Positions 1-7,999 of a DNA stretch of 10,519 nt are shown piece after piece. This DNA is from Xanthoparmelia taractica. Taxonomy: Eukaryota > Ascomycota > Lecanoromycetes > Lecanorales > Parmeliaceae. The translations under genes were made by a program, and so were the position numbers. The notes under the pieces are model-generated. The model had not been told where the DNA came from and made no database searches. It saw only the letters and a list, made by a program, of their open reading frames with translations. The stretch covers positions 1 through 10,519 of the forward strand of contig JANQBS010000632.1 in NCBI GenBank assembly GCA_033085395.1. The letters run 5' to 3'. The first letter of the stretch is position 1. Each line of letters opens with the position of its first letter.

Positions 1-85
1 TTAAAAAGATATAATTTTTTAAAAAAAGTTGAAAAAAAGTTGAAAACGACTATGTTCAACAAATACCACACCTTTCCGACTCGTA
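1..85 (+). mobile_element. MITE copy 1, truncated by the window edge
   Basis: These 85 bases match the right-hand end of the MITE at 2658-2932 (its 2849-2932) almost base for base, including the repeated AAAAAAGTTG motif, a GTTCAAC block, and the terminal ATACCACACCTTTCCGAC..CGTA. The reverse complement occurs again at 1064-1147 in MITE copy 2. The left part of the element lies outside the window. The end is followed by TAGAC, and the last TA is probably the target-site dinucleotide, as in Tc1/mariner-type elements. No protein is encoded. It keeps CA and TG dinucleotides, so it is less RIP-mutated than the DNA to its right. Confidence 0.8.
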
Positions 86-790
86 TAGACGAGTATATAA
101 AGTAGTAAACGCACGCACGTTTATATTAGCTATTTATTATAAGATTTAAGTTACGCTACGTAATAAAATAAAGTATTTTTTAGAATTTTTAATTAGATTA
201 AGATATAAAATAAGATTTTTAAGAATCTTAAAGAAATTCTTAAAATCTTAATTTATTTCGAAAAATCTTAGCTTAATATCTATAAATCTTAAAAGGTTTA
301 TTTCCGTACGAATTTAGTAGAGTTTATACGATTAGTACGATTTAGCACGCTTTAATCTAATTAGTCTTATTCGTCTATATTAATAAAATTTAGTCGAATT
401 AATAACTATCTAAAAATTTAGTAAATAGAGTTACTATTAATATAATCAACACGATTTAATAAGTAAAGTAATTATAAATTCTATACGCAAAGTCTTCGTA
501 AGGCTCCATAGCAAGTACTTAATAATATACATTACGTATTACTTCGAATATTATTTCAAATATTATTCTCGCGAGAATTTAATTTAAAACTTATAATCTT
601 AAGATTTATTTCGAAATACCGTTAAGAGTTATCGCTATATATCGCTATCGAATCTTATTATCGATTAAAAAAAAACTTATAGAGTTAAATATAGAGATAA
701 GTTACGTAATTAATACTAATAATATATATAGTAAGTAATATTTATTAATTATACTAAAATTATGCTAATAATAAAGTTAAAGTTATTAAC
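86..790. other. RIP-mutated AT-rich DNA, no readable gene
   Basis: This 705-base stretch is AT-rich and dominated by TA, with CA and TG nearly absent. One plus-strand frame (the frame that becomes clear at 791-1063) can be followed back to about 302 with many TAA and TAG stops, so it may be the upstream part of the same decayed gene. TG loss also removes TGA stops and ATG starts, so a frame broken only by TAA and TAG is weak evidence here. I recognise no domain, RNA gene or repeat in it. A CGCACGCACGT cluster at about 110-120 keeps a few CA dinucleotides. Confidence 0.5.
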
Positions 791-1063
791 ATAACGAATT
801 CTACGGAATTCGCGCGAATATTTAATGAAGTTACTAATCCGACGGAATTCTTAATTTCAGCCCAGGCCGCGCGATTAGCAATTTTAAATCCAGTAGAAAC
901 TTTTTAGATTTGCAGATGAAATTAAGAGTCTCTTAATTATCTCGAAGTGTCAAGAAAATATAAAACATGTATAAAATTAACTTAGTTAAGTAAATAGACT
1001 ACGAATACTCTAAAAACACTTCTTCGAAGTAATATTAATTTATATCGAGCTTAATATACGAAG
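791..1063 (+). pseudogene. decayed coding stretch, family not recognised
   Basis: One plus-strand frame runs without a stop for about 37 codons from 794 to about 904 (it reads NSTEFARIFNEV, then FLISAQAARLAILNPVETF), which is exceptional in this window. It continues in the same frame, with TAA, TAG and TGA interruptions, to the MITE at 1064. Its last part (995-1063) is a RIP-mutated copy of 1672-1740: both read TLKTLLRSNI or KALKTLLRSNI in the same frame, and nearly all differences are G-to-A or C-to-T. This suggests a once-coding sequence duplicated, mutated on one copy, and cut by MITE insertion. The LKTLLRSNIDPH segment faintly resembles an ankyrin helix pair, but this is too short to assign. 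No start codon or promoter can be chosen. Confidence 0.5.
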
Positions 1064-1338
1064 TACGGGTCGGCAAGGTGTGATATCTATTGAACATAGT
1101 CGTTTTCAACTTTTTTTCAACTTTTTTTAAAAAATTATATCTTTTTAATCTATTTATAGAATTTTATAATTATATAAGCGTTCGCTTAAGCTTATTACGT
1201 ATTTTTAGAATATAAAAAATATTACGTAATATATTTATTAAAAACCCAATGAGAATATGGAATATCTTATATCTTTCGATATGATATTCGAAAAACTAGT
1301 CCCATACCATCAAATATACCATACCTTTTCGACTCGTA
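1064..1338 (-). mobile_element. MITE copy 2, full length, 275 bp
   Basis: The element begins TACGGGTCGGCAAGGTGTG and ends CATACCTTTTCGACTCGTA, which are imperfect inverted copies of each other over about 29 bases (terminal inverted repeats). Its whole length is the reverse complement of the element at 2658-2932, and both are exactly 275 bases. The outermost TA on each side is likely a TA target duplication, as for Tc1/mariner (Fot1/pogo-like) transposons, which mobilise such elements in trans. It has no coding capacity. It keeps blocks such as AAAAACCCAATGAG and CCCATACCATCAAATA, so it has escaped strong RIP, consistent with its short length or a late arrival. It interrupts the decayed coding stretch on its left. 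Confidence 0.88.
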
Positions 1339-1653
1339 ACTATACGTCTCTTATATTAATTAGATCGCTTGCTAAGCGCTAGCGAATTAATTTCTTATAA
1401 ATAATTAGAATTAATTAAGAGATTAATTTAAGATTAAGATTTTAATAGATTTATCGAAGATCTTTTATCGATAAAAAGTAAAGTTAAGTATTAATAAAAT
1501 TTACTCTTTAGTATCGCTAATAATATTCGTTAGTTTATATTTATTACGAAAAGAAAAGTTCGATAGACTCGATTAATAAGTCTTATTTCTCGGTAGTTAT
1601 ATTAATAATATTAGCGAATTTATCACGAACGAATGGACGTGTAGTGGGATTGA
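1339..1653. other. RIP-mutated AT-rich spacer, no readable gene
   Basis: This is AT-rich DNA rich in TTAATTA and CGAT words with almost no CA or TG. No domain or repeat is recognised. The last 30 bases (from about 1625) change abruptly to balanced composition and belong to the unmutated island that continues to about 1765. Confidence 0.5.
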
Positions 1654-1773
1654 CTGCTTCCATTGACTAAATATGCTACGAAGGCTCTGAAAACTCTTCT
1701 CCGGAGCAACATTGATCCACACCGAGCTTGGCATGCGGAGAACAGATGCCAAAACCGTGATAGAATTTTATAG
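1654..1773 (+). pseudogene. unmutated gene fragment, paralog of 995-1063
   Basis: An open frame of 39 codons ends at a TAG (1771-1773); an in-frame TGA at 1651 bounds it on the left and no ATG is available. It reads KYATKALKTLLRSNIDPHR and then AWHAENRCQNRDRIL. It sits in an island of roughly balanced base composition (about 1625-1765) with CA and TG intact, unlike everything around it. Codons 1672-1740 align in frame with 995-1063, where CCA CAC reads TTA TAT and TGG reads TAA, the expected RIP outcomes. It looks like the tail of a real protein, but I do not recognise the family. It may be a gene piece carried in by a transposon, or leftover host sequence too short to be mutated. Confidence 0.5.
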
Positions 1774-2001
1774 TTTAATTTATAATTATTAATAATTTAG
1801 CTACTCGCGATCTTTATTCTAAACTTATTATTTTTATACTTATCGCGTTATAACTTATCGTATTATACTTTTACTTTTTATTTCTTATAACTTTATATAT
1901 ATATACTTTAACTAATTAAATTATTTAAAATAAGATTATATTAAGTTTATTTTAATAACTAATACTATACTTATTTTTATTAGAAATATAATTAAGAAAA
2001 A
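1774..2001. other. AT-rich flank of the retrotransposon
   Basis: These 228 bases are RIP-mutated and AT-rich, with no CA or TG to speak of and no recognised feature. They end in a run of A immediately before the LTR. The five bases next to the LTR (AAAAA) do not match the bases after the other LTR (9606-9610, TATTA), so no target-site duplication is visible. Confidence 0.5.
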
Positions 2002-2276
2002 TATTAAAACTATAAGATAGCAAGGTCTCTTTTCAATGAAGCTACGTAGTAGCTAGGTAATTAGCGAGGTTGAGAAACATAGATGTTAGGATAATCTTCT
2101 GAATTACTAAGTGAATTAATAGCTAAGGAAGTAAGAAAGAAAAAGGAGATTCGCGAGTATTTAAGACTTTTGTTAAGTATATTAGATACTTGTCTTTACT
2201 ACGTAGCTTATAGTCTAATATACGAATTAAGCGAGTTTTATTAATCTATTTAAAGAGCTTTTTATTCTTATAATTA
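2002..2276 (-). repeat. 3' LTR of the chromovirus
   Basis: This 275-base block is a direct repeat of 9332-9605, aligned end to end without large gaps. Both share TATTAAAACTATAAGATA at the low-coordinate end, AGCTA.GTAGCTAG, AATAGCTAAG, GAGTATTTAAGACTTT, GCGTAGCTTATAGTCTA-type blocks, and TTATTCTTATA near the high-coordinate end. Most differences are transitions. In minus orientation it runs from TA (from TG) next to a purine tract at 2277-2287 to TA (from CA), as expected of an LTR. Its low-coordinate half (2020-2140) keeps many CA, TG and GG, while its other half is depleted of C, the reverse of the 5' LTR. A solo LTR of later origin is an alternative reading. Confidence 0.75.
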
Positions 2277-2287
2277 CTTTTCTTCTT
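2277..2287 (-). promoter_or_regulatory. candidate polypurine tract
   Basis: On the minus strand this reads AAGAAGAAAAG and directly precedes the TA (ancestral TG) that starts the 3' LTR. A purine run at this place primes plus-strand DNA synthesis in LTR retrotransposons. The position fits the minus orientation deduced from pol. Purine runs are not rare in this DNA, so the support is mainly positional. Confidence 0.5.
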
Positions 2288-2657
2288 AAAAGATTTAATC
2301 TCTAAACTTTATTATAACTACGTATTATAATTAAATATTTATAAACTTATTAGATTTATACTTACTAGCTATTACTAGCTATTATATAATCTTAATTAAT
2401 ATATATTACGCTAATAACTCTAGATTTCTTATATCTAGATTATCTTAATTATTTTAATATACGTATATATTAAGATCGTAATAGCGCGACTACGAATATC
2501 GTTATCTTAATTAATAGAATACGTACTCGCTATTATTCTATTATAATATATTATTATCGCTATTATCTTATTATAATATACTATTATCGCTATTATTCTA
2601 TTATAATACGTTATTATTCTATTATTATAATAGCGCGAAAATCACGCTAGTAAGATA
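2288..2657. other. retrotransposon 3' noncoding DNA, RIP-mutated
   Basis: AT-rich sequence between the polypurine tract and the nested MITE. It holds the 30-base tandem repeat at 2528-2617 and otherwise no feature I can support. Confidence 0.5.
2528..2617. repeat. 30-bp tandem repeat, 3 copies
   Basis: Three adjacent 30-base units start at 2528, 2558 and 2588, each beginning CGCTATTAT and containing TTATTATAATA. They differ from each other at only a few positions. A partial fourth unit (TCTATTATTATAATAGCG) follows to about 2636. The repeat lies 22 bases before the MITE insertion, in the 3' noncoding part of the retrotransposon. Confidence 0.85.
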
Positions 2658-2932
2658 TACGGGTCGGAAAAGTGTGGTATATTTGATGGTATGGGACTAG
2701 TTTTTCGAATACCCTATCGAAAGGTATAGGATATTCCATACTTCCATTGGGTTTTTAATAAATATATTATATAATATTTTTTTATATTCTAAAAATACGT
2801 AAAAAGCTTAAGCGAACGCTTATATAATTATAAAATTCTATAAATAGATTAAAAAGATATAATTTTTTAAAAAAGTTAAAAAAAAGTTGAAAACGACTAT
2901 GTTCAACAGATACCACACCTTTCCGACCCGTA
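2658..2932 (+). mobile_element. MITE copy 3, full length, 275 bp, nested
   Basis: Reverse complement of MITE copy 2 and the same length. It begins TACGGGTCGGAAAAGTGTGG and ends CACACCTTTCCGACCCGTA, giving imperfect terminal inverted repeats with a TA at each outer edge. Its right end is the same sequence as the partial copy at 1-85. It is inserted in the 3' noncoding region of the chromovirus, so it arrived after that element or was present in its progenitor. It is noncoding. Its CA and TG content is higher than that of its host DNA. Confidence 0.88.
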
Positions 2933-4254
2933 GACTAAGATATAAAAACCTTATTTACTTTCTTTTCGAGTAATAATAATATTAATATTAGTAAGTACTA
3001 AGCTTTTCTTATTATCTACTATTTAGTCTTTAATTATTCTTAACGTAATATTACGTTAGCGAGCTATATATTATCGTAATAGCGATATATATATATTAAT
3101 TAAGATAATAGTTTAATAAGATTAAAAGTCGCTTAATTAAATTAACTTTATTTATAATAAATATCTTTAGAGAATATATTACGATTGCTTTCTTCTTTTG
3201 CGTAATACTTCTTTATTATACGCGAAGACTTATTATAAAAGAATAAAAGAGTGAGAGATATACTAACGATATTAATAGTATTCGCTCTCTTAATTTTTCA
3301 TCGTCGCGATCTCAACGAACGCTTTATTAGATCGCCTAATAAATTAATATATAATAATACGAGATTCCTAACTAATATAAGATATAGCTACTTTTATCGC
3401 CGCCCCTACTCCTACTCCTACTTCTATTTCTACTTCTACTTCTATTTCTACTTCTATTTTTACTTCTACTTCTACTTGTAAATATTCGAGACTATTTTAA
3501 AAAGATACTTAGCTAACGAGAAAAATAGCTATATTCGCTCTCGTCTTTTTATTAAATATATATTAATTATAAGAAAAAAGTAATATTTTATTAAAGAATT
3601 TCGCTAATATATACGAAGTTATCTATCTTCGTTATATTCGCGCTCTTACGCGTAATTAGATTATAATATATTTTACGCTTTCTATTAATTCTCGTTAGCG
3701 TAAGTGCGATCGCTATTCTCGTAGCGAGCACGCTTACGTATTAAATTCTCTTTTTTCTTATTATTAAGCTACGATATTTATAATTACGATCATCTTTCTA
3801 TTTATTTATTCTCGTCTCGCTACGTGAAAGAGTAAGATAATCTTAGTTTATAGATTTAAGAATTTAATTAATAGAAGTAGACGCCTTACGCGCTTATAAC
3901 GCTATCGCTACTTCTTCTTTCTTTATCGCTATCTTCTTTCACCTATTAATAATTATTTTTAATAAAAATATCTATTTTTTATTTTAAAAGAACGTTTTAA
4001 TTAATATTAAATAATACTATAATTAAATTTAGATACGACTCTTATAATTATCGTTTTTTTCGTTATATAAAGCGTTTCGACGTATTAAATTATTATATAT
4101 ATATAAGTCTACGAGTTATAAATAGTTATTATTATTAGGTCTACAAATTATAAATTTCGTTTGCGAGCTCTCTACTACTACTATTTTTATAATCTCTCTC
4201 ACTTCTTAACTTTCTATAATAATTACGTTTTCTACTTTATCTTAGATATTAATT
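2933..4254. other. long 3' noncoding region, no gene recognised
   Basis: About 1.3 kb of RIP-mutated DNA lies between the nested MITE and the chromodomain end of pol. It holds a CTACTT-type microsatellite (3404-3478). On the minus strand just after the chromodomain there is a run of four TAG codons (4172-4183), which would be CAG (Gln) codons before RIP, so pol may have had a glutamine-rich tail. GCG-containing clusters at 3650-3735 and 3875-3925 keep a somewhat higher GC content. No further domain, tRNA or promoter is recognised. It could be a long 3' untranslated region or an older nested insertion. Confidence 0.45.
3404..3478. repeat. CTACTT/CTATTT imperfect microsatellite
   Basis: The tract is built of six-base units, mainly CTACTT and CTATTT with CTACTC at the left end. 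The units without C before A are spared by RIP, which explains why the tract stays readable. It encodes an alternating Tyr-Phe run in the open frame 3251-3481 on the plus strand. That frame has no homology, sits antisense to the retrotransposon and owes its length to this repeat, so it is not annotated as a gene. Confidence 0.85.
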
Positions 4255-4790
4255 TATATAACTTCTTTATTCGCTTAAAGTTCTTAATTATATTCTTAAT
4301 GTTTTTAAGATATTTTATTAATTTTTATGAAGTTTTATAAATAAAAAGTCTTTTTAATTAATAAGATACTTAGTTTCGTTCTTACGAACTCTTTTATTTA
4401 ATATCTTATCGATTTTTTATTTCTCTTCTTTATTAATTAAAACTACTTATAGCTCTAGATTATTATCTCGCGAATATTACGATTCTAATAATAATATATA
4501 AAATATAAAATAAATTTTTTTATTTCTAGTAGAGAGATTTAGCTTATAAGTCTACGTATCTATTCTTTTTAATACTTTAAAAAATTTAAGTTATTTATAA
4601 TTAAGTTTCTTCTTTAATTCTAAAATACGTATATTTAAGCTTCGTAACAATACTTTATCTCTCTCTTAAAAGATAATAGTCTAATAATTATTATTATAAT
4701 ACTTTATTTATTAATTTATAACCCGCTCTTATAGATCTTTTAAATACGATCTAATATTTTATAATTATTTTATTCGCTTTACGGCTTTAT
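4255..4790 (-). pseudogene. pol: integrase C-terminal module and chromodomain
   Basis: In a third phase the minus strand reads KYYNNNY, RDKVLLRSLNIRILELKKK (4639-4659 for DKVLL), KFFKVLKRIDT (4555-4587, the GPY/F position), and KIYFIFYILLLES (4480-4518), which matches the IHPVFHVSLLEP motif of chromoviral integrases. A chromodomain follows: KILNKRVRKNETKYLIN (about 4415-4357), then, after a one-base deletion near 4345, IYKTS, a stop for the Trp of SWEP, and IKYLKNIKNIIKNFKR (to about 4260). Chromodomains of this type bind methylated histone H3 and steer integration into heterochromatin. Confidence 0.85.
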
Positions 4791-4869
4791 AGTAATCGAT
4801 ACTTTTTCTCTAAAGATTCTATTCTTAGAAATACTTTTTAAATCTACTATATATCTTATTAATAATTCT

Positions 4870-5620
4870 TACGAGATTTTATTTATATTTATATAAATAT
4901 TATTATTATATATGAACGTAGTTATTAATAATATTTTAGATTAGTTATCTTGCTTATAATTATAATATATTTATAAATAATATTCGAGAACTTAATTTTA
5001 TCTTTTAGTCTAATTATTTATTTAAGAATAAAATATAATATTAAGTTTACGCTTCGTATCTAAGTGTTAATATAGCGTTATTTAAAACTTATTTATAAAT
5101 AGTAAGTCTCGATCTAAAATCAAGTTACGTATTATATTATATAATAATATAAATTCTCATTATATAATATTAATAAGTTTATCTACTTTAAGATCTTTTA
5201 TAATTATTATATATATTATATACTTCGTAAGTTTATCTATTAAGATTAAGATAGTATCGTAAATTTTATTAATATATAGATTTCTCGCAGATAATAGATA
5301 TATAATAAAGTTTATTATTATAGTGTGAAATAAATTCACGTCGTTTAATAAGATTAACGCTAGCTTATTATAAGACTTATAATAATAAATTTACACTCGC
5401 TAATAATCGAGATAAATACGAATATAGTCTACTATTTCGATTATTATATCTAATTAATAATATTTGAATCTAATATTCTTCTTAATACGTCTACGCGAGA
5501 AATATTTAATATTAAAATTATTATAATTTATATAAAGAATCTCTTTCTTCGTAGTAGAATTATTAGAAATATAGATTATAAGATTACGAAGTAATAGTTT
5601 ATTCTTATCAACTTCTTATC
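4870..5620 (-). pseudogene. pol: integrase zinc finger and core (dead)
   Basis: In a new phase the minus strand reads YISNNSTTKKEILYIN and NIKYFSRRRIKKNIRFKYY (near 5514-5460), the HHCC-finger region. Then comes YLDY plus a stop (5397-5414), where the family has CxxC. The core follows: IINFI (5310-5312 is the mutated first Asp, now Asn), IYDTILILIDKLTKYI (DRLTKY motif at 5220-5240), ILDRDLLFINKF (second Asp kept at 5112-5114), and a segment matching HPQTDGQTER in which the catalytic Glu is Lys (5004-5006). The tail reads TFIYNNNIYININKIS near 4910. The zinc ligands and two of the three DDE residues are gone. Confidence 0.92.
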
Positions 5621-6035
5621 TCGAAAGCTTATTTTATTTAATAACGTATTTCTAACGTTACTTCTTATTCGCAACGAAAGCGTTCTTATATTATAATTTA
5701 AGTAATTATATTACTATTAATTCTCGTAATTTTAAATAGAATTTTTTCGACTTTAAAATCTAATAAATTAAAAGTTGAGATAATATCGTAGTATCTAGAA
5801 TACGTGTCTATCGAGTATTTTCTTATTTAAGTGTATAACTTAAGTATTTATAACGATAATATTATTTAGTTACTTCGTTAATGCTATAAGTTTAATTATA
5901 ATAAATACGCTATTACGTTTTTATAAATTAGATTAATATTTTTAATTGCGAAGTTTATTTCGTAAGATAAAGAGGAAATTATTATTATTATTCTCGCTAT
6001 TATTCGATTTAATAATATTAGATCTCTTTAATAAT

Positions 6036-6440
6036 ATATTTATAGAGTTAAGTTTTCTCTTACGATATTTAATTATAAAGTTAAACGTAGCTAATTTCTT
6101 AATTTAGCGAATCTACTTCGTATTAAGCTCTTTTATCGTTATAAAATAACGTAGATTATTACAATTTAAGATTATACGAATAAAATACTTATTATTTTAT
6201 AAGTAATATCTTTAATTCTTAAAGTCTAATATAATTATATATAGTTTTTTATTATATATATTTTAGCGAGATTTCGCCCCTTTAAATTTATAGCTAAAGA
6301 ATATAATAAGATATTATTATTCGTTCTTACTCTTCTAACTAAGCACGCTATTTATATCTACTTTAAAAGTATTAATTTTTATAATAAGCGATACTTTTTA
6401 GTTATAGTACTTTAAGATAAATACTATTATAAATACTCGC
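6036..6440 (-). pseudogene. pol: RNase H domain (dead)
   Basis: The frame of RT continues. It reads IKINTFKVDINSVLS plus a stop (from about 6380), aligned with IETDAS..A.GGVLSQ of gypsy RNase H; the catalytic Asp is Asn at 6371-6373. Next come FKGAKSR.NIYNKKL, RYYL, NLRYFITIKELN and finally IIKYRKRKLNSINILLKR (6036-6074), matching the EYR.GK.N..AD.LSRR end of the domain. The degenerate copy would not cut RNA in RNA-DNA hybrids. Confidence 0.88.
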
Positions 6441-6529
6441 TTAAGTATTTTAAAAGTCTCGCGTGCTTTTTTATTAAATATAAAAGATAATTTAATCTTA
6501 TTTTTCTTTATTTCTCGAATTAAGTTAAT

Positions 6530-7260
6530 TAAAGATATAAGTATTTACGAAAAATCTCTTATAAATCGTTAATAGAAGTCTACGAATTCTAGAAAGATTA
6601 ATATATTCTTAATAAACTCTAATTCGAGCTATTTAGTAATAATCTTAATACGCGATAACTTTATTTAAATATTACGTTAATTTATTACGAATTTTAAAAA
6701 GATAATCTCGCTGCGATTAAAAGTATATTTCGATAACTTCGCATAAAGTCGATACTTTAATAGTACACGTAGTATCTTACGTACGTACTCTTAATGCAAA
6801 TCTTTTATCTTAAAATAAATTAACACATTATTTAAATATATTACGTAGAAGATATCGATATATAACTTAAGTGCTTTATTTATATAAGCTTAAAAAATTA
6901 CGAAAGTATTTACGAGATTAAAAGATATTATTTAATATTTAAACTAATTATAGCGAGTTTAAAAAACGATTTTTCACTCGTCTCTCTTTCGCACTCGTAT
7001 TTTATAATACGCGTTATAAATATTAATCTTAATAAAGTACTTCGTATATATAAATTCTTTTAAGATTTCTAAGAGTAGCGATAATAAGTAATTATTCTTA
7101 ATAATTATCTTATTAAGTTCTTAATAATCGATATAAAGTCGTAGCGAGTTATCTACTTTCTTAATAAATAGTATTAATAAATTAATCTAATTACTTAAGT
7201 GTTAAATTTATTTCTTCTTAAGCGCGCTATTTAAATAATCTCTAATCGCTGCGAGCTTAT
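6530..7260 (-). pseudogene. pol: reverse transcriptase domain (dead)
   Basis: The minus strand reads DYLNSALKKK, then LFIKKVDNSLRLYIDY (from about 7168 to 7124), FIKINIYNAYYKIR (about 7030), TRYN.FKY.ISFNL (about 6950-6915) and VIYLNNVLIYF (about 6845-6810). These match the gypsy RT landmarks LFVKKKDGSLR, FTKIDLR.AYHRIR, MPFGL and VYLDDVLIYS. The motif A Asp is Asn (7022-7024), and both Asp of YLDD are Asn (6827-6838), so polymerase chemistry is abolished. The thumb region reads LEFVDFY.RFIRDFS at 6548-6592. The frame is continuous through the domain apart from RIP stops. Confidence 0.92.
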
Positions 7261-7559
7261 TATATAATATATTATAAATCGAATCGCTCTTAAATAGCTT
7301 ATTAGATAGTAGATCTATAAAGTACTCGATCTAATTATACGTATTGAGACTATTAGATAGCTCTTCTAAGAAGATTTCTAACACGCACTCTAACTAATTA
7401 GACACGTTAGAGTCGTCTAGCTACGTGACGTCACATCGTATAGCTTTATCGTAGCTATTCTCACTACTTTCGAATAAGATTTAATATAAAAATACGATAT
7501 ACGCTTATCTTAAATTATACGTAATTGCTATATTAATTAATAACGTAAATTATTCGATA

Positions 7560-7900
7560 TCTATTATTGCGATATTCTCTTACTTCTTATTATTTATAAG
7601 AAAGTCGCGATAGATCTAAAATTACTCGCGTTAATAAATATTAGAATTAATATTATAAATTTAAGGGAAATTAAGAATAAGATCGTATTCTTATATATTC
7701 ACGATATACGTCTTTAAGATTTACTCTTACTTTTTTTCTCGACTATCTACGAGATTAAATATTAGATTATATATCTTATACGAGAATATTTAATAATTAT
7801 TAATAGCACGTATTATAATTAATATATATTTAGACTTAAGAACTTATATCTTCTTAATAAAGAACTACGATATAAAGATTTTCTCGTTATTCGTATTTAT
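7560..7900 (-). pseudogene. pol: aspartic protease region (decayed)
   Basis: In the frame shared with RT, positions 7663-7690 read EYDLILNFP followed by a stop, the place of the conserved DLILG.PWL motif that follows the retropepsin core; Gly has become Asn and Trp a stop. Further on comes IYNINSNIY plus a stop, matching the HNP.IDW-type continuation. Around 7793-7820 the frame reads LIIIRAINNY, which sits where the LIDSGAT active site is expected, but the Asp-Ser-Gly triad itself is not readable. Assignment as the protease rests on the downstream motif and on its place before RT. Confidence 0.6.
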
Positions 7901-7999
7901 TAGAGTAGTAATATTACGCTTATCGCTCGACGTAATAATTTCGTCTCTTAATAATAGAGAGCGAGATCGTCGCTTAATAGATAATATATTTAATACTAT

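Larger units (their letters stand above)
4255..7900 (-). pseudogene. pol: Ty3/gypsy pol polyprotein, RIP-inactivated
   Basis: The minus strand encodes, in order, a protease region, reverse transcriptase, RNase H, integrase with zinc finger, core and GPY/F-type C-terminal module, and a chromodomain. Dozens of TAA and TAG codons fall where the family has Gln or Trp. Codon phase changes at least three times: between RNase H and integrase (5670-6020), in the integrase C-terminal linker (about 4790-4870), and inside the chromodomain (about 4345). At least three indels have therefore accumulated besides RIP. Relative to gag, the protease-RT frame is in the -1 phase. The catalytic residues of RT, RNase H and integrase are mostly replaced. 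The product in a live relative would be cleaved into the enzymes that copy and integrate the element. Confidence 0.9.

Noticed and set aside
2002..2276. Plus-strand copia-type LTR reading (starts TATTAAAACT, from TGTTAAAACT)
   Set aside because: The only coding remnants between the two copies are minus-strand Ty3/gypsy, with leader, gag start and polypurine tract correctly placed for minus-oriented LTRs. An independent plus-strand origin is kept only as a weak alternative.
2528..2636. Possible CRISPR-like array
   Set aside because: Units are directly adjacent with no spacers, only three copies, in eukaryotic repeat DNA.
3251..3481. 76-codon open frame with ATG on the plus strand
   Set aside because: Its second half is a Tyr-Phe run encoded by the CTACTT microsatellite, it lies in the noncoding part of a minus-strand retrotransposon, and no domain, promoter or neighbour supports it.
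6880..6950. Apparent frameshift within reverse transcriptase
   Set aside because: On rechecking the bases, both RT halves (7124 and 6827) share the same codon phase, so no indel is needed.
7426..7433. TGACGTCA palindrome, a perfect CRE/ATF-type site
   Set aside because: It falls inside the decayed pol coding region between protease and RT; an eight-base match is expected by chance and nothing links it to a promoter.
7860..7925. Possible second zinc knuckle on the minus strand (Tyr-rich codons near AATAAATACGAATAACG)
   Set aside because: The codons at the required Cys and His positions cannot derive from Cys or His by C-to-T or G-to-A changes; the better match is at 8092-8124.
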